Positions 55,085 through 64,000 of a stretch of 64,000 bases of DNA are shown piece by piece. Numbering within the stretch: position 1 is the stretch's first letter; every line of letters begins with the position of its first letter. Source of the DNA: Candidatus Pseudogracilibacillus intestinigallinarum. GTDB taxonomy: Bacteria; Bacillota; Bacilli; Bacillales; Amphibacillaceae. The stretch lies in the NCBI GenBank assembly GCA_019113205.1, contig DXHX01000123.1, positions 62,001-126,000 of the forward strand. The letters run 5' to 3'. The translations under genes and the position numbers were made by a program. The notes below the pieces were generated by a model, which saw only the letters and a list, made by a program, of their open reading frames with translations, made no database searches and was not told where the DNA came from.

Positions 55085-55120
55085 AAAAAAAGTCAAAGCC
55101 AAGAAATCCTGACTTTGACC
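55085..55120 (-). terminator. Hairpin between dnaK and dnaJ
   Basis: GTCAAAG and CTTTGAC pair, followed on the minus strand by seven Ts. It lies inside the operon and would reduce read-through into dnaJ, or stabilise the upstream mRNA. Confidence 0.75.
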
Positions 55121-55136
55121 TTTTGTTTCTATATAT

Positions 55137-56963
<1,827 letters not shown>

Positions 56964-56984
56964 TTATTCTCCTTCTTCTATAAA

Positions 56985-57566
56985 CTATTTATTAACTTTT
57001 ACCATTGCTGGTCGAATTACTTTATCTTTTAACATATACCCTTTTTGTAGTTCTTCTACAACAATATTTGATTCTACTGATTCATCTTCTACTTGCATCA
57101 CTGCTTGATGAATATTCGGGTCGAATTGTTCGTTCACTGCGTTAATCGCTGTAATTTCCTCTGATTGTAATGCTTCTGCAAATTGATTGTAAATCATTTG
57201 CATCCCATCCATCAATCCTTTGTTTTCTTCTGTAATTTCTACTTGTAATGCACGTTCGAAATTGTCTAATACAGATAAAAGTGCTATCGCTAATTTTTCG
57301 GATTGATATTTTCTTTCCGCAAGTCTTTCTTCGTTCGTACGACGTTTGAAGTTATCATACTCTGCTTGAATACGAAGCATGCGGTCTTTTAATTGGGTTG
57401 TTTCTTGTTTCAATTGTTCATTTTCTTGTAAAATTTCTTCTATATTGATTTCTTTACTTTTTTCAGCATTCGCCTCATGATCTTCTTCTGTTACGTCCTG
57501 ATTTTCATCGATAATCGTCTCATCGATTTCTTCATTCGTAACGTTTTGTTCTTTCGTTTCTTCCAA
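56985..57566 (-). CDS. grpE: Nucleotide exchange factor GrpE
   Basis: The 193-residue protein has an acidic N-terminus, a long coiled coil (EILQENEQLKQETTQLKDR) and the beta-wing DKVIRPAMVKV at its end. TTG at 57566 follows GGAGGTG; the longer frame would start upstream of that strong site. It lies between hrcA and dnaK. Confidence 0.93.
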   Translation of the reverse strand: MEETKEQNVTNEEIDETIIDENQDVTEEDHEANAEKSKEINIEEILQENEQLKQETTQLKDRMLRIQAEYDNFKRRTNEERLAERKYQSEKLAIALLSVLDNFERALQVEITEENKGLMDGMQMIYNQFAEALQSEEITAINAVNEQFDPNIHQAVMQVEDESVESNIVVEELQKGYMLKDKVIRPAMVKVNK

Positions 57567-57658
57567 AACGTACACCTCCGTAATATCCATTACCACGTTA
57601 CACAATAACATGAATTTTATACAAAATAAACTATAATGGTCATTCTTTTAATATGTTG

Positions 57659-58684
57659 TTACTCATTTCTATGTGGGTAAAAAATTTCGCTTATCTCATT
57701 CGATAATGCTTGCATTAATGAAAATACTTTACGATATTCCATCCTTGTTGGACCTATTAATGCAATTTTCCCTGTTTGATTGTCATTTAATTTATACGAA
57801 GACGTGATCAAACTGAAGTGTTTAATTGCCTCATGTTCATTTTCATTGCCAATCGATGCTTGAATCCCTTCTGATTGTTTCGATAATAAGTCAATCATTA
57901 GTTGTTCGTTTTCTAGCATCGTATAAAAATCGTAAATTTTTTCAACGTCTTTAAACTCTGGTTGCATCAGGATGTTTGATTGTCCACCGACATAAATTTT
58001 TGTACTATCGTCATAAGTTAAAACAGTCTGAATATAATCATACATTACTTCATAATTGTGTATATGCTTTTCCATTAATGCATAAACCTCTGACTGTAAG
58101 GTATATGGTAATTGGACGAGTGGTACATTTTGTAAACGATCATTCAAAATATTCATGAGCTTTTCTAATTCAGACATCGAAATCGTGCTCGGTACCGTAA
58201 ATGATTTATGTTCCACATGTCCGGTATTCGTCACTAAAATAGCAACAGCAGTCGTATCAGAGATTTTGACTAATTGCACTTGTTTTAACGTTGCATCCAT
58301 ATCATGTGGACCAAGAATGACTGTCGTATAATTTGTTAACTGCGATAATAAGTCAGCAGATAATTGAACAATTTGTTCAAAGTCGACCATTTTATTTTGT
58401 ATGACATGTTTAATAATATTTAATTCTTTTTGTTTCATTTTTGGTGTAATCAAATGGTCTACATAATACCGATACCCTTTTTCAGATGGGATTCTTCCAG
58501 AAGAAGAATGTGTTTTTTCGAGTAATGCCATATCTTCTAAGTCTGCCATCACGTTTCGAATTGTTGCAGAACTAAGTTGAATCGATTCATCTTTAGATAA
58601 AGCGCGAGAACCGATTGGGTGCGCTGTATCAATAAAATTATCGATAATCGTTTGTAAGATGAGCAACTGTCTTTCTGTTAACAT
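57659..58684 (-). CDS. hrcA: Heat-inducible transcription repressor HrcA
   Basis: The 341-residue repressor binds CIRCE. The N-terminal winged helix (MLTERQLLILQTIIDNFI, then SSATIRNVMADLEDM) and SSSGRIPSEKGYRYYVD are diagnostic. ATG at 58684 follows AGAGGTGAT. It is the first gene of the operon and represses itself through the site at 58699. Confidence 0.95.
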   Translation of the reverse strand: MLTERQLLILQTIIDNFIDTAHPIGSRALSKDESIQLSSATIRNVMADLEDMALLEKTHSSSGRIPSEKGYRYYVDHLITPKMKQKELNIIKHVIQNKMVDFEQIVQLSADLLSQLTNYTTVILGPHDMDATLKQVQLVKISDTTAVAILVTNTGHVEHKSFTVPSTISMSELEKLMNILNDRLQNVPLVQLPYTLQSEVYALMEKHIHNYEVMYDYIQTVLTYDDSTKIYVGGQSNILMQPEFKDVEKIYDFYTMLENEQLMIDLLSKQSEGIQASIGNENEHEAIKHFSLITSSYKLNDNQTGKIALIGPTRMEYRKVFSLMQALSNEISEIFYPHRNE

Positions 58685-58698
58685 GTTTATCACCTCTG

Positions 58699-58725
58699 TT
58701 AGCACTCGACCGATGTGAGTGCTAA
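58699..58725. promoter_or_regulatory. CIRCE operator of the hrcA-dnaK operon
   Basis: TTAGCACTC (58699-58707) and GAGTGCTAA (58717-58725) with a 9-bp spacer form the perfect consensus. It overlaps the transcript leader; on the minus strand a TTGACA with a weak -10 (TAATTT, 17 bp) lies just upstream. Confidence 0.96.
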
Positions 58726-58783
58726 TACTAATTATAAATTATCAAATCTCATTTTCATTGTCAATTATGTTGACTCTTTTTTT

Positions 58784-58821
58784 ATAAAAAAAGTAGATGA
58801 TTGGATTACCATCATCTACTT
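58784..58821 (-). terminator. Terminator of lepA
   Basis: AAGTAGATGAT and ATCATCTACTT pair perfectly and are followed by seven Ts on the minus strand. It isolates hrcA transcription from lepA. Confidence 0.92.
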
Positions 58822-58834
58822 CGTCTTTTCTATA

Positions 58835-60643
58835 TTAATCATCATTCAACTGTAACACGCTCATGAACGCTTCTTGCGGAATTTCAACAGAGCCGACCAT
58901 CTTCATTCGTTTCTTACCTTCTTTTTGTTTCTCTAATAACTTTTTCTTACGTGAGACGTCTCCTCCATACAGTTTCGCTGTGACATCTTTACGTACAGCT
59001 TTAATATTTGTTCTTGCAATAATGTGGTTTCCAATTGCCGCTTGAACAGGGACTTCAAACTGTTGTCTTGGAATTAATTCACGTAGTTTTTCCGCAATTT
59101 GACGACCACGACTTTGAGCAAAGTCTTTATGGATAATAACAGACAGCGCATCAATCGCTTCACCATGTAATAAAATGTCCATTTTCACTAAATCTGATGC
59201 TCGATTTTCAATATATTCATAATCTAATGACGCATACCCTTTTGTATGTGATTTCAATTGATCAAAGAAATCAAAAACAATTTCTGATAGTGGTATTTCA
59301 TATACGACATTGACTCGAACATCGTCTAAATATTGCATATCAACGAATGACCCACGTTTTCGCTGGCAAATCTCCATTACTGGACCAACAAAATCATTTG
59401 GTACCATAATCGTTGCTTTTACATATGGCTCTAAAATTTGTTCGATTTCAGTTGGCTCAGGCATTTGAGCTGGATTATCAATGCTTATTATTTCTCCATC
59501 TGTTTTATGCACCTCATAAATAACACTTGGTGCTGTTGTAATTAAATCAATGTTAAATTCTCTCTCGATTCTCTCTTGGATAATTTCCATATGGAGTAAA
59601 CCTAAAAATCCAGTCCGGAAGCCAAATCCTAATGCTTGAGATGTTTCAGCTTCGTATTGTAATGCAGAGTCATTTAGCTCTAATCGTTCTAATGCATCAC
59701 GTAACGGATTATAATCTTCCGAGTTAACAGGATATAGTCCACAGAAAACCATTGGATTTAACTTACGGTACCCTGGTAGTGGTTCTGTTGTTCCATTTAA
59801 TGCATTTGTTATCGTGTCTCCAACACGCGTATCTTTTACATTTTTAATTGCCGCCGTCATATAACCTACATCTCCGACGGTTAAATGGCTACGTTTTTCT
59901 TCTTTTGGTGTAAAAACACCAACTTCTAACACTTCATATTCTTTATCTGTTGCCATCATTTTTATTTTATCGCCAACATTAATTTGTCCCTCTTTCACAC
60001 AAACATATGCGACAACTCCACGGTATGGATCATATAATGAGTCAAAAATTAGCGCTTTTAATACCTCATTTGGATCCCCTTCTGGTTCCGGTACTGCTTC
60101 TACGACTCGCTCTAAAATATCTTCAATACCGATATTTTCCTTTGCCGATGCTAAAATAACATCATCAGGATTGATGCCAACAATGTCAACTAATTCCTGT
60201 GTAACACGTTCAGGGTCAGCGTTTGGTAAATCAATTTTATTAATGACAGGGATAATTTCTAAATCATTATCTAAAGCTAAATAAACGTTTGCAAGTGTCT
60301 GGGCTTCAATTCCTTGTGCCGCATCCACCACTAAAATAGCTCCCTCACACGCCGCTAAACTACGGGATACTTCGTACGTAAAATCGACGTGCCCAGGTGT
60401 ATCGATTAAATGGAATATAAAGTCTTCCCCAGCTTTACTCGTATATTCCAGTTGTACAGCATTTAATTTAATGGTAATTCCGCGTTCTTTTTCCAAGTCC
60501 ATCGCATCTAATAAACGATCAGACATTTCTCTTTCGGTTAATGCTTTTGTATTTTCTAAAATTCGATCTGCTAATGTTGACTTTCCGTGGTCAATATGTG
60601 CGATAATCGAAAAATTTCGTACACTACGTTTTTGTTTTTTCAT
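58835..60643 (-). CDS. lepA: Elongation factor 4 (LepA)
   Basis: The 602-residue translational GTPase has G1 [16 protein letters not shown]3 DTPGHVDF, G4 NKIDLPNAD, and the LepA-specific C-terminal domain ending in [15 protein letters not shown]. It back-translocates or aids 30S biogenesis. In B. subtilis lepA is followed by hemW and hrcA; hemW is missing here. Confidence 0.96.
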   Translation of the reverse strand: MKKQKRSVRNFSIIAHIDHGKSTLADRILENTKALTEREMSDRLLDAMDLEKERGITIKLNAVQLEYTSKAGEDFIFHLIDTPGHVDFTYEVSRSLAACEGAILVVDAAQGIEAQTLANVYLALDNDLEIIPVINKIDLPNADPERVTQELVDIVGINPDDVILASAKENIGIEDILERVVEAVPEPEGDPNEVLKALIFDSLYDPYRGVVAYVCVKEGQINVGDKIKMMATDKEYEVLEVGVFTPKEEKRSHLTVGDVGYMTAAIKNVKDTRVGDTITNALNGTTEPLPGYRKLNPMVFCGLYPVNSEDYNPLRDALERLELNDSALQYEAETSQALGFGFRTGFLGLLHMEIIQERIEREFNIDLITTAPSVIYEVHKTDGEIISIDNPAQMPEPTEIEQILEPYVKATIMVPNDFVGPVMEICQRKRGSFVDMQYLDDVRVNVVYEIPLSEIVFDFFDQLKSHTKGYASLDYEYIENRASDLVKMDILLHGEAIDALSVIIHKDFAQSRGRQIAEKLRELIPRQQFEVPVQAAIGNHIIARTNIKAVRKDVTAKLYGGDVSRKKKLLEKQKEGKKRMKMVGSVEIPQEAFMSVLQLNDD

Positions 60644-60752
60644 TTCCTGCCACTCCTACAATAAATTGAGCATATATTTTACATATCTGTTACATGATTA
60701 TATCAGTACCCTTTGTTACTTTCAATATTATATCACTGTCACGTTTTTTTTA

Positions 60753-61019
60753 TCAGAAAAATAAGGAAGCAAATTGATAAAGAAAATCTACTAATGTTGT
60801 TGTTAAAAAATTAAATATTTTTTCTATCTTACTAGTAATCGAATAAATAAAAGGTTCGTTCTCTTGTAAAATCGTCGCTTGCTCTTCCAATTCATAATCC
60901 CATAAAGGTTGTTCCTTAACATCTATCGTCGGCTTTTCCGTTTGTGCATCTACAGATTTATATGTCATCCCACTTACGAAACAAAATATACAAATGATAA
61001 TAATGAAAAAAATCCTCAT
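60753..61019 (-). CDS. yqxA: YqxA / DUF3679 family protein
   Basis: The 88-residue protein has an N-terminal signal-anchor (IFFIIIICIFCFVSGMTY) and the YqxA-like region EKPTIDVKEQPLWDYELEE. It sits between spoIIP and lepA exactly as yqxA does in B. subtilis. 15 bp after spoIIP, likely cotranscribed. Function unknown. Confidence 0.82.
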   Translation of the reverse strand: MRIFFIIIICIFCFVSGMTYKSVDAQTEKPTIDVKEQPLWDYELEEQATILQENEPFIYSITSKIEKIFNFLTTTLVDFLYQFASLFF

Positions 61020-61034
61020 CGTTATTTCCTCCTA

Positions 61035-62144
61035 TTACTTCATTACTTTTTCTGTATCAAAGTAAAATTGACTAAATGCATCTGCAAAAACATCTACGGT
61101 TGCATATAATTCATCAAAAGTATTTTCATATCCTCCAAGCTCAATTAAGAGTGCATTTTCCGATAAATCCTGATTATAGATCCCGTCGTTTCCTGGGCCA
61201 GATTTTGTAATAACTCCTCTACTTAAGCCCGGATATGATTCATCTATTTTTTTATGGAGCGTTGTTGCAATGGATAAGTTTTTCTCGTAATCTTTATGAT
61301 CTCCACCAACGACAAATAGTATCGTCGCATAAGTTTCATCATTAATTGTTTTTGTTGTTTTATCTCTCGGTAAACTATCACGGTGAATGTCGATAAAATA
61401 TTGTAATTGATTATTTTCCTTCATGACGTCAGCTACCACTTCTCTAGATGCTTCATATGATTGATAAAATTGCCATCCTTTTTTATGTAACATTGCTGTA
61501 ATATCTGTATCATCTACCGTCACGCCGATATTTCTTTTTTCCAACTGCTGACGAAGCCGTTCGCTTACTTTTGTAATATTTACTTCATCATGGTAAGCAC
61601 TACTTGGATTTTCTTCTTTTAAATGTGGCAAAAATGATTCACGATTATGAGAGTTATACAAGAACACCGTCTTTGATTGTGTATTCGGTGTTATTTCTTC
61701 TTCTTGTTCTTCTTCTTTCAAATTAGCTTCCCTTTCTTCAAGTATTAATTCTAATGGTGGTCCGGATTCATGTGATAAAAATTGATGTGTATCTAATTGT
61801 TCGCTTTGCACGACAATATTTCTTTCATAAATAGAAATTCCAGGTATTTCTTTAAAAATAAATGTTTTCACATCGTCTAGTTGCACGCTCGTTATAAGTT
61901 GAAACAACGTATCTGCAACAGATACTCGTTCTGTATCTTCCATCATGACACTAAAAGCCTGATTTTCCGCACTGAATAAATGGATAAAAAGTGAATCTTG
62001 TAAATGGATTGTCCAACTCGAAAAAAAAGATGACGACCATTTATCTGTTGACTTAAATGTCGTCATCCACCCGATGCATATAAATAAAAATATAGTTATG
62101 ATAAACGAAAGGAGTATTCTTTCATAAGACTTCTTTAGAAACAT
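61035..62144 (-). CDS. spoIIP: Stage II sporulation protein P
   Basis: The 369-residue membrane-anchored peptidoglycan hydrolase works with SpoIID and SpoIIM to drive engulfment. An N-terminal helix (ILLSFIITIFLFICIGWM) is followed by the amidase/endopeptidase domain with VFLYNSHNRESFLPH and YFIDIHRDSLPRD giving metal and catalytic residues. ATG at 62144 follows AAGGGTGAT. The order gpr-spoIIP-yqxA-lepA is that of B. subtilis. Confidence 0.94.
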   Translation of the reverse strand: MFLKKSYERILLSFIITIFLFICIGWMTTFKSTDKWSSSFFSSWTIHLQDSLFIHLFSAENQAFSVMMEDTERVSVADTLFQLITSVQLDDVKTFIFKEIPGISIYERNIVVQSEQLDTHQFLSHESGPPLELILEEREANLKEEEQEEEITPNTQSKTVFLYNSHNRESFLPHLKEENPSSAYHDEVNITKVSERLRQQLEKRNIGVTVDDTDITAMLHKKGWQFYQSYEASREVVADVMKENNQLQYFIDIHRDSLPRDKTTKTINDETYATILFVVGGDHKDYEKNLSIATTLHKKIDESYPGLSRGVITKSGPGNDGIYNQDLSENALLIELGGYENTFDELYATVDVFADAFSQFYFDTEKVMK

Positions 62145-62235
62145 TAGTATCACCCTTACAACCATCATTTTATAAGATCAACTTTTACATTTGTTTTATA
62201 TGACATTGTATGTATCGTAAGGATGTTTAGAACTA

Positions 62236-63306
62236 TTATTTTGTATAATTTGTCGCTTTCTTTAATTTCACTTTTTCATGTAAACATGCATTAATAGCCT
62301 GTGCTAATAAATGTGCCATGTCTTCCATATATTGATCGACTTCTTTTGGGGTAACAATCAAATTTTTACCAGAAGGAGTTAATATTTCCCGTAAAAATGC
62401 ACGTTTTTCATCATCAGATAGAGCACCGATCATCCCAAAATATTTTTTTCTATCCTTTTCATTTGGTAGGTCACTTTCTGTTAGATTTTCATGTTGAATC
62501 GGAAGTATATTCGGCAAAAGAGATGATTTCGGACGGCCTTTCTCTTTTGCTTCTCGCCCAAGATTTTTTAAAATTTCATTCATCGTATCGTGTACGATCG
62601 TTACTGCGTCGACAACGGTAGGTACACCAATTGCAAATACAGGAATATTTAATACCTCTTTACTTAATTCCTTTCGTTTATTCCCAACTCCAGAACCAGG
62701 ATGTATCCCTGTATCTGTAATTTGAATGGTTTCATTAATTCTTTCAACAGATTTAGATGCTAGTGCATCCACGACAATGACGAAGTCCGGTTTTAACCTT
62801 TCTATAACACTTAAGACGATATCACTCGTTTCCATTCCAGTCGTTCCCATCACTCCAGGAGACATTGCTGCCACTCGTCGATATCCTTCATGAAGTGTTT
62901 CATCATCGATTAAAAATAAATGGTTGGTAACTAATAATTTATCGATAGCCATTGGTCCTAATGCATCAGGAGTAATATTCCAATTCCCTAATCCGATTAC
63001 TAAGCATGTTGCATCTTTCTCAATTTCATGGGAAATTAATAATTCATTTAGTTGTTTACTAATTATTTTTGCCGTTTCTAATTGTTTGTTTGCATCTGAT
63101 TGGATCACTGATTTTGTATGAACCGTAATATAAGTTCCACTTTTTTTATTTATTTTAGAAGCTGCAGGTTCTTTTACATGAATGGTAGAAATCTTCATTC
63201 CATCTTCTTTTTTTTCCACGATTTTCACACCATCAATATCCTCATTTGTTTCTTGCACATACATTTCTTTTGCTTCCATAGCTAAATCTGTTCTAATATT
63301 ATGCAT
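62236..63306 (-). CDS. gpr: Spore germination protease (SASP-degrading)
   Basis: The 356-residue protease degrades small acid-soluble proteins during outgrowth. Family blocks: IGLGNWNITPDALGP, MSPGVMGTTGMETSD, VVDALASKSVERIN, HPGSGVGNKRKE and GVPTVVDAVTI. ATG at 63306 follows AAAGGGA. A TTG at 63330 would add 8 residues and give a propeptide of 15 residues before the predicted TD/LA processing point, equal to that of B. megaterium; it has a weaker ribosome site. Which start is used is open. Confidence 0.94.
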   Translation of the reverse strand: MHNIRTDLAMEAKEMYVQETNEDIDGVKIVEKKEDGMKISTIHVKEPAASKINKKSGTYITVHTKSVIQSDANKQLETAKIISKQLNELLISHEIEKDATCLVIGLGNWNITPDALGPMAIDKLLVTNHLFLIDDETLHEGYRRVAAMSPGVMGTTGMETSDIVLSVIERLKPDFVIVVDALASKSVERINETIQITDTGIHPGSGVGNKRKELSKEVLNIPVFAIGVPTVVDAVTIVHDTMNEILKNLGREAKEKGRPKSSLLPNILPIQHENLTESDLPNEKDRKKYFGMIGALSDDEKRAFLREILTPSGKNLIVTPKEVDQYMEDMAHLLAQAINACLHEKVKLKKATNYTK

Positions 63307-63509
63307 GTTCCATTCCCTTTCTATTTCCAAATATGTACACTTAGTTTAAGCGTAAATCTTATTTTTATGTACAACGGTTGAAATTGCGCCCGTTATTTGA
63401 TAGAATGTTTCTGTCGAATTACGTTGCTTTACGTGATGGAACAACGAATGAATTGGATGAATAAATATTTCATACAGTGAAAACGAAACTATTTATAGGA
63501 GGTGACATC

Positions 63510-63776
63510 ATGGCTAACTTAAAATCAGCATTAAAACGTGTAGAAGTAAACAATAAAAAACGTGATCGTAACCAATCGGTTAAATCTGATATGCGTACAA
63601 ATATTAAAAAAGTTGAAAAGTTAATCGAAGCAAATGATGTAGAAAATGCAAAAGCTGCATTTACAGCAACTACACGCATCATTGACAAAGCAGTTCAAAA
63701 AGGGGTAGTACATAAAAACAATGGATTACGCCAAAAAGCTCGTTTAGCAAAAAAACTTAATAAAGCTACTGCATAA
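63510..63776 (+). CDS. rpsT: 30S ribosomal protein S20
   Basis: The 88-residue basic helical protein reads MANLKSALKRVEVNNKKRDRN (first part) and ends KNNGLRQKARLAKKLNKATA; both are typical. AGGAGGTGA precedes the ATG at 63510. It is divergent from gpr, as in B. subtilis. Confidence 0.97.
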   Translation: MANLKSALKRVEVNNKKRDRNQSVKSDMRTNIKKVEKLIEANDVENAKAAFTATTRIIDKAVQKGVVHKNNGLRQKARLAKKLNKATA

Positions 63777-63785
63777 GTTCATTAT

Positions 63786-63821
63786 AAAAAAAGATTCCAG
63801 TAATTACTGGAATCTTTTTTT
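63786..63821. terminator. Bidirectional terminator between rpsT and holA
   Basis: AAAAAAAGATTCCAGTAA pairs with the facing TTACTGGAATCTTTTTTT: a perfect, almost loopless stem with T-runs on both strands. Confidence 0.93.
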
Positions 63822-63871
63822 ATTTACAATACCGATAGAAACGGCTTTCTTCTTTCGGGTATTTTAAGTTG

Positions 63872-64000
63872 TTACGAATACTGTTCTAATGTGGATAATT
63901 GATATAAGAGCATTTCAAAAGCAATCGCCTTATCCATTACACCTGTTTTAATTTTTTGGTCTGTATTTGTTAGTTCATTCATAATTTTTTGTAATGTCGT
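63872..64000 (-). CDS. holA: DNA polymerase III delta subunit, C-terminal fragment
   Basis: The minus-strand frame from the window edge to TAA at 63872 encodes 42 residues ending ALSxLE-like (AFEMLLYQLSTLEQYS), preceded by TDQKIKTGVMDK. This fits the C-terminal helix of HolA (IKTG, then the helical end), and holA neighbours rpsT in B. subtilis. Only the last part is in the window, so the call leans on context. Confidence 0.72.
   Translation of the reverse strand, partial: TTLQKIMNELTNTDQKIKTGVMDKAIAFEMLLYQLSTLEQYS

Overview
The window looks like a chromosome segment of an AT-rich, endospore-forming member of the Bacilli, probably Bacillaceae. It carries spoVK, spoIIP, gpr, yqxA, dynA, a yng-type acyl-CoA cluster, an HrcA/CIRCE heat-shock operon and lexA, most of them in neighbourhoods known from Bacillus subtilis. 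I do not name a species. There are no rRNA, tRNA or CRISPR loci. Both ends cut genes: dinB at the left and holA at the right.

Layout. 1-9.8 kb: DNA repair and RNA processing (dinB, an aldehyde dehydrogenase, rnz, mutS-mutL, miaA, hfq), with two decayed genes: a frameshifted Dps-family gene, and a uppP2-like gene that has lost its N-terminus and is frameshifted. 10.8-17 kb: the most interesting part. The mother-cell sporulation gene spoVK is cut into a 5' part (10810-11307) and a 3' part (16633-17031) by a 5,325-bp element. The element carries a dicarboxylate/sulfate-type symporter, an MFS permease and a large serine recombinase. Both junctions share GTTAA. Joining there restores an uninterrupted 298-codon SpoVK, and joining the element's own ends creates a perfect 10-bp inverted repeat around the crossover. 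A perfect SigE-type -10 (CATACAAT) lies upstream of the recombinase. This has the logic of the B. subtilis skin element: excision in the mother cell would rebuild the gene. 17-24.8 kb: hflX, ynbB, lexA, ynzC, tkt, yneF, a small gene with a good SigK-type promoter, and msrAB. 25-36 kb: a PdaC-like deacetylase, luxS, a rhodanese, ypcP-dynA, and a methionine ABC transporter split into divergent metQ and metNI.

36-44.4 kb: a branched-chain acyl-CoA (leucine type) degradation cluster (yngJ, yngI, biotin carboxylase, biotin carrier, yngF, yngE). It is interrupted by an opposite-strand methyltransferase and lacks the HMG-CoA lyase gene. 44.5-51.8 kb: parE-parC (ParC has Ile at the quinolone-critical Ser80 position), yneT, plsY, yidD, a cysteine-free HesB-like protein, yneQ and yneP. 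52-63.8 kb, nearly all on the minus strand: rpsT (plus strand), gpr, spoIIP, yqxA, lepA, then hrcA-grpE-dnaK-dnaJ-prmA-rsmE under one CIRCE operator. hemW, usually between lepA and hrcA, is absent there.

Start codons were set by Shine-Dalgarno spacing and family length, so several differ from the longest open frame. All functional calls rest on recognised motifs, lengths and gene order; no database search was run.
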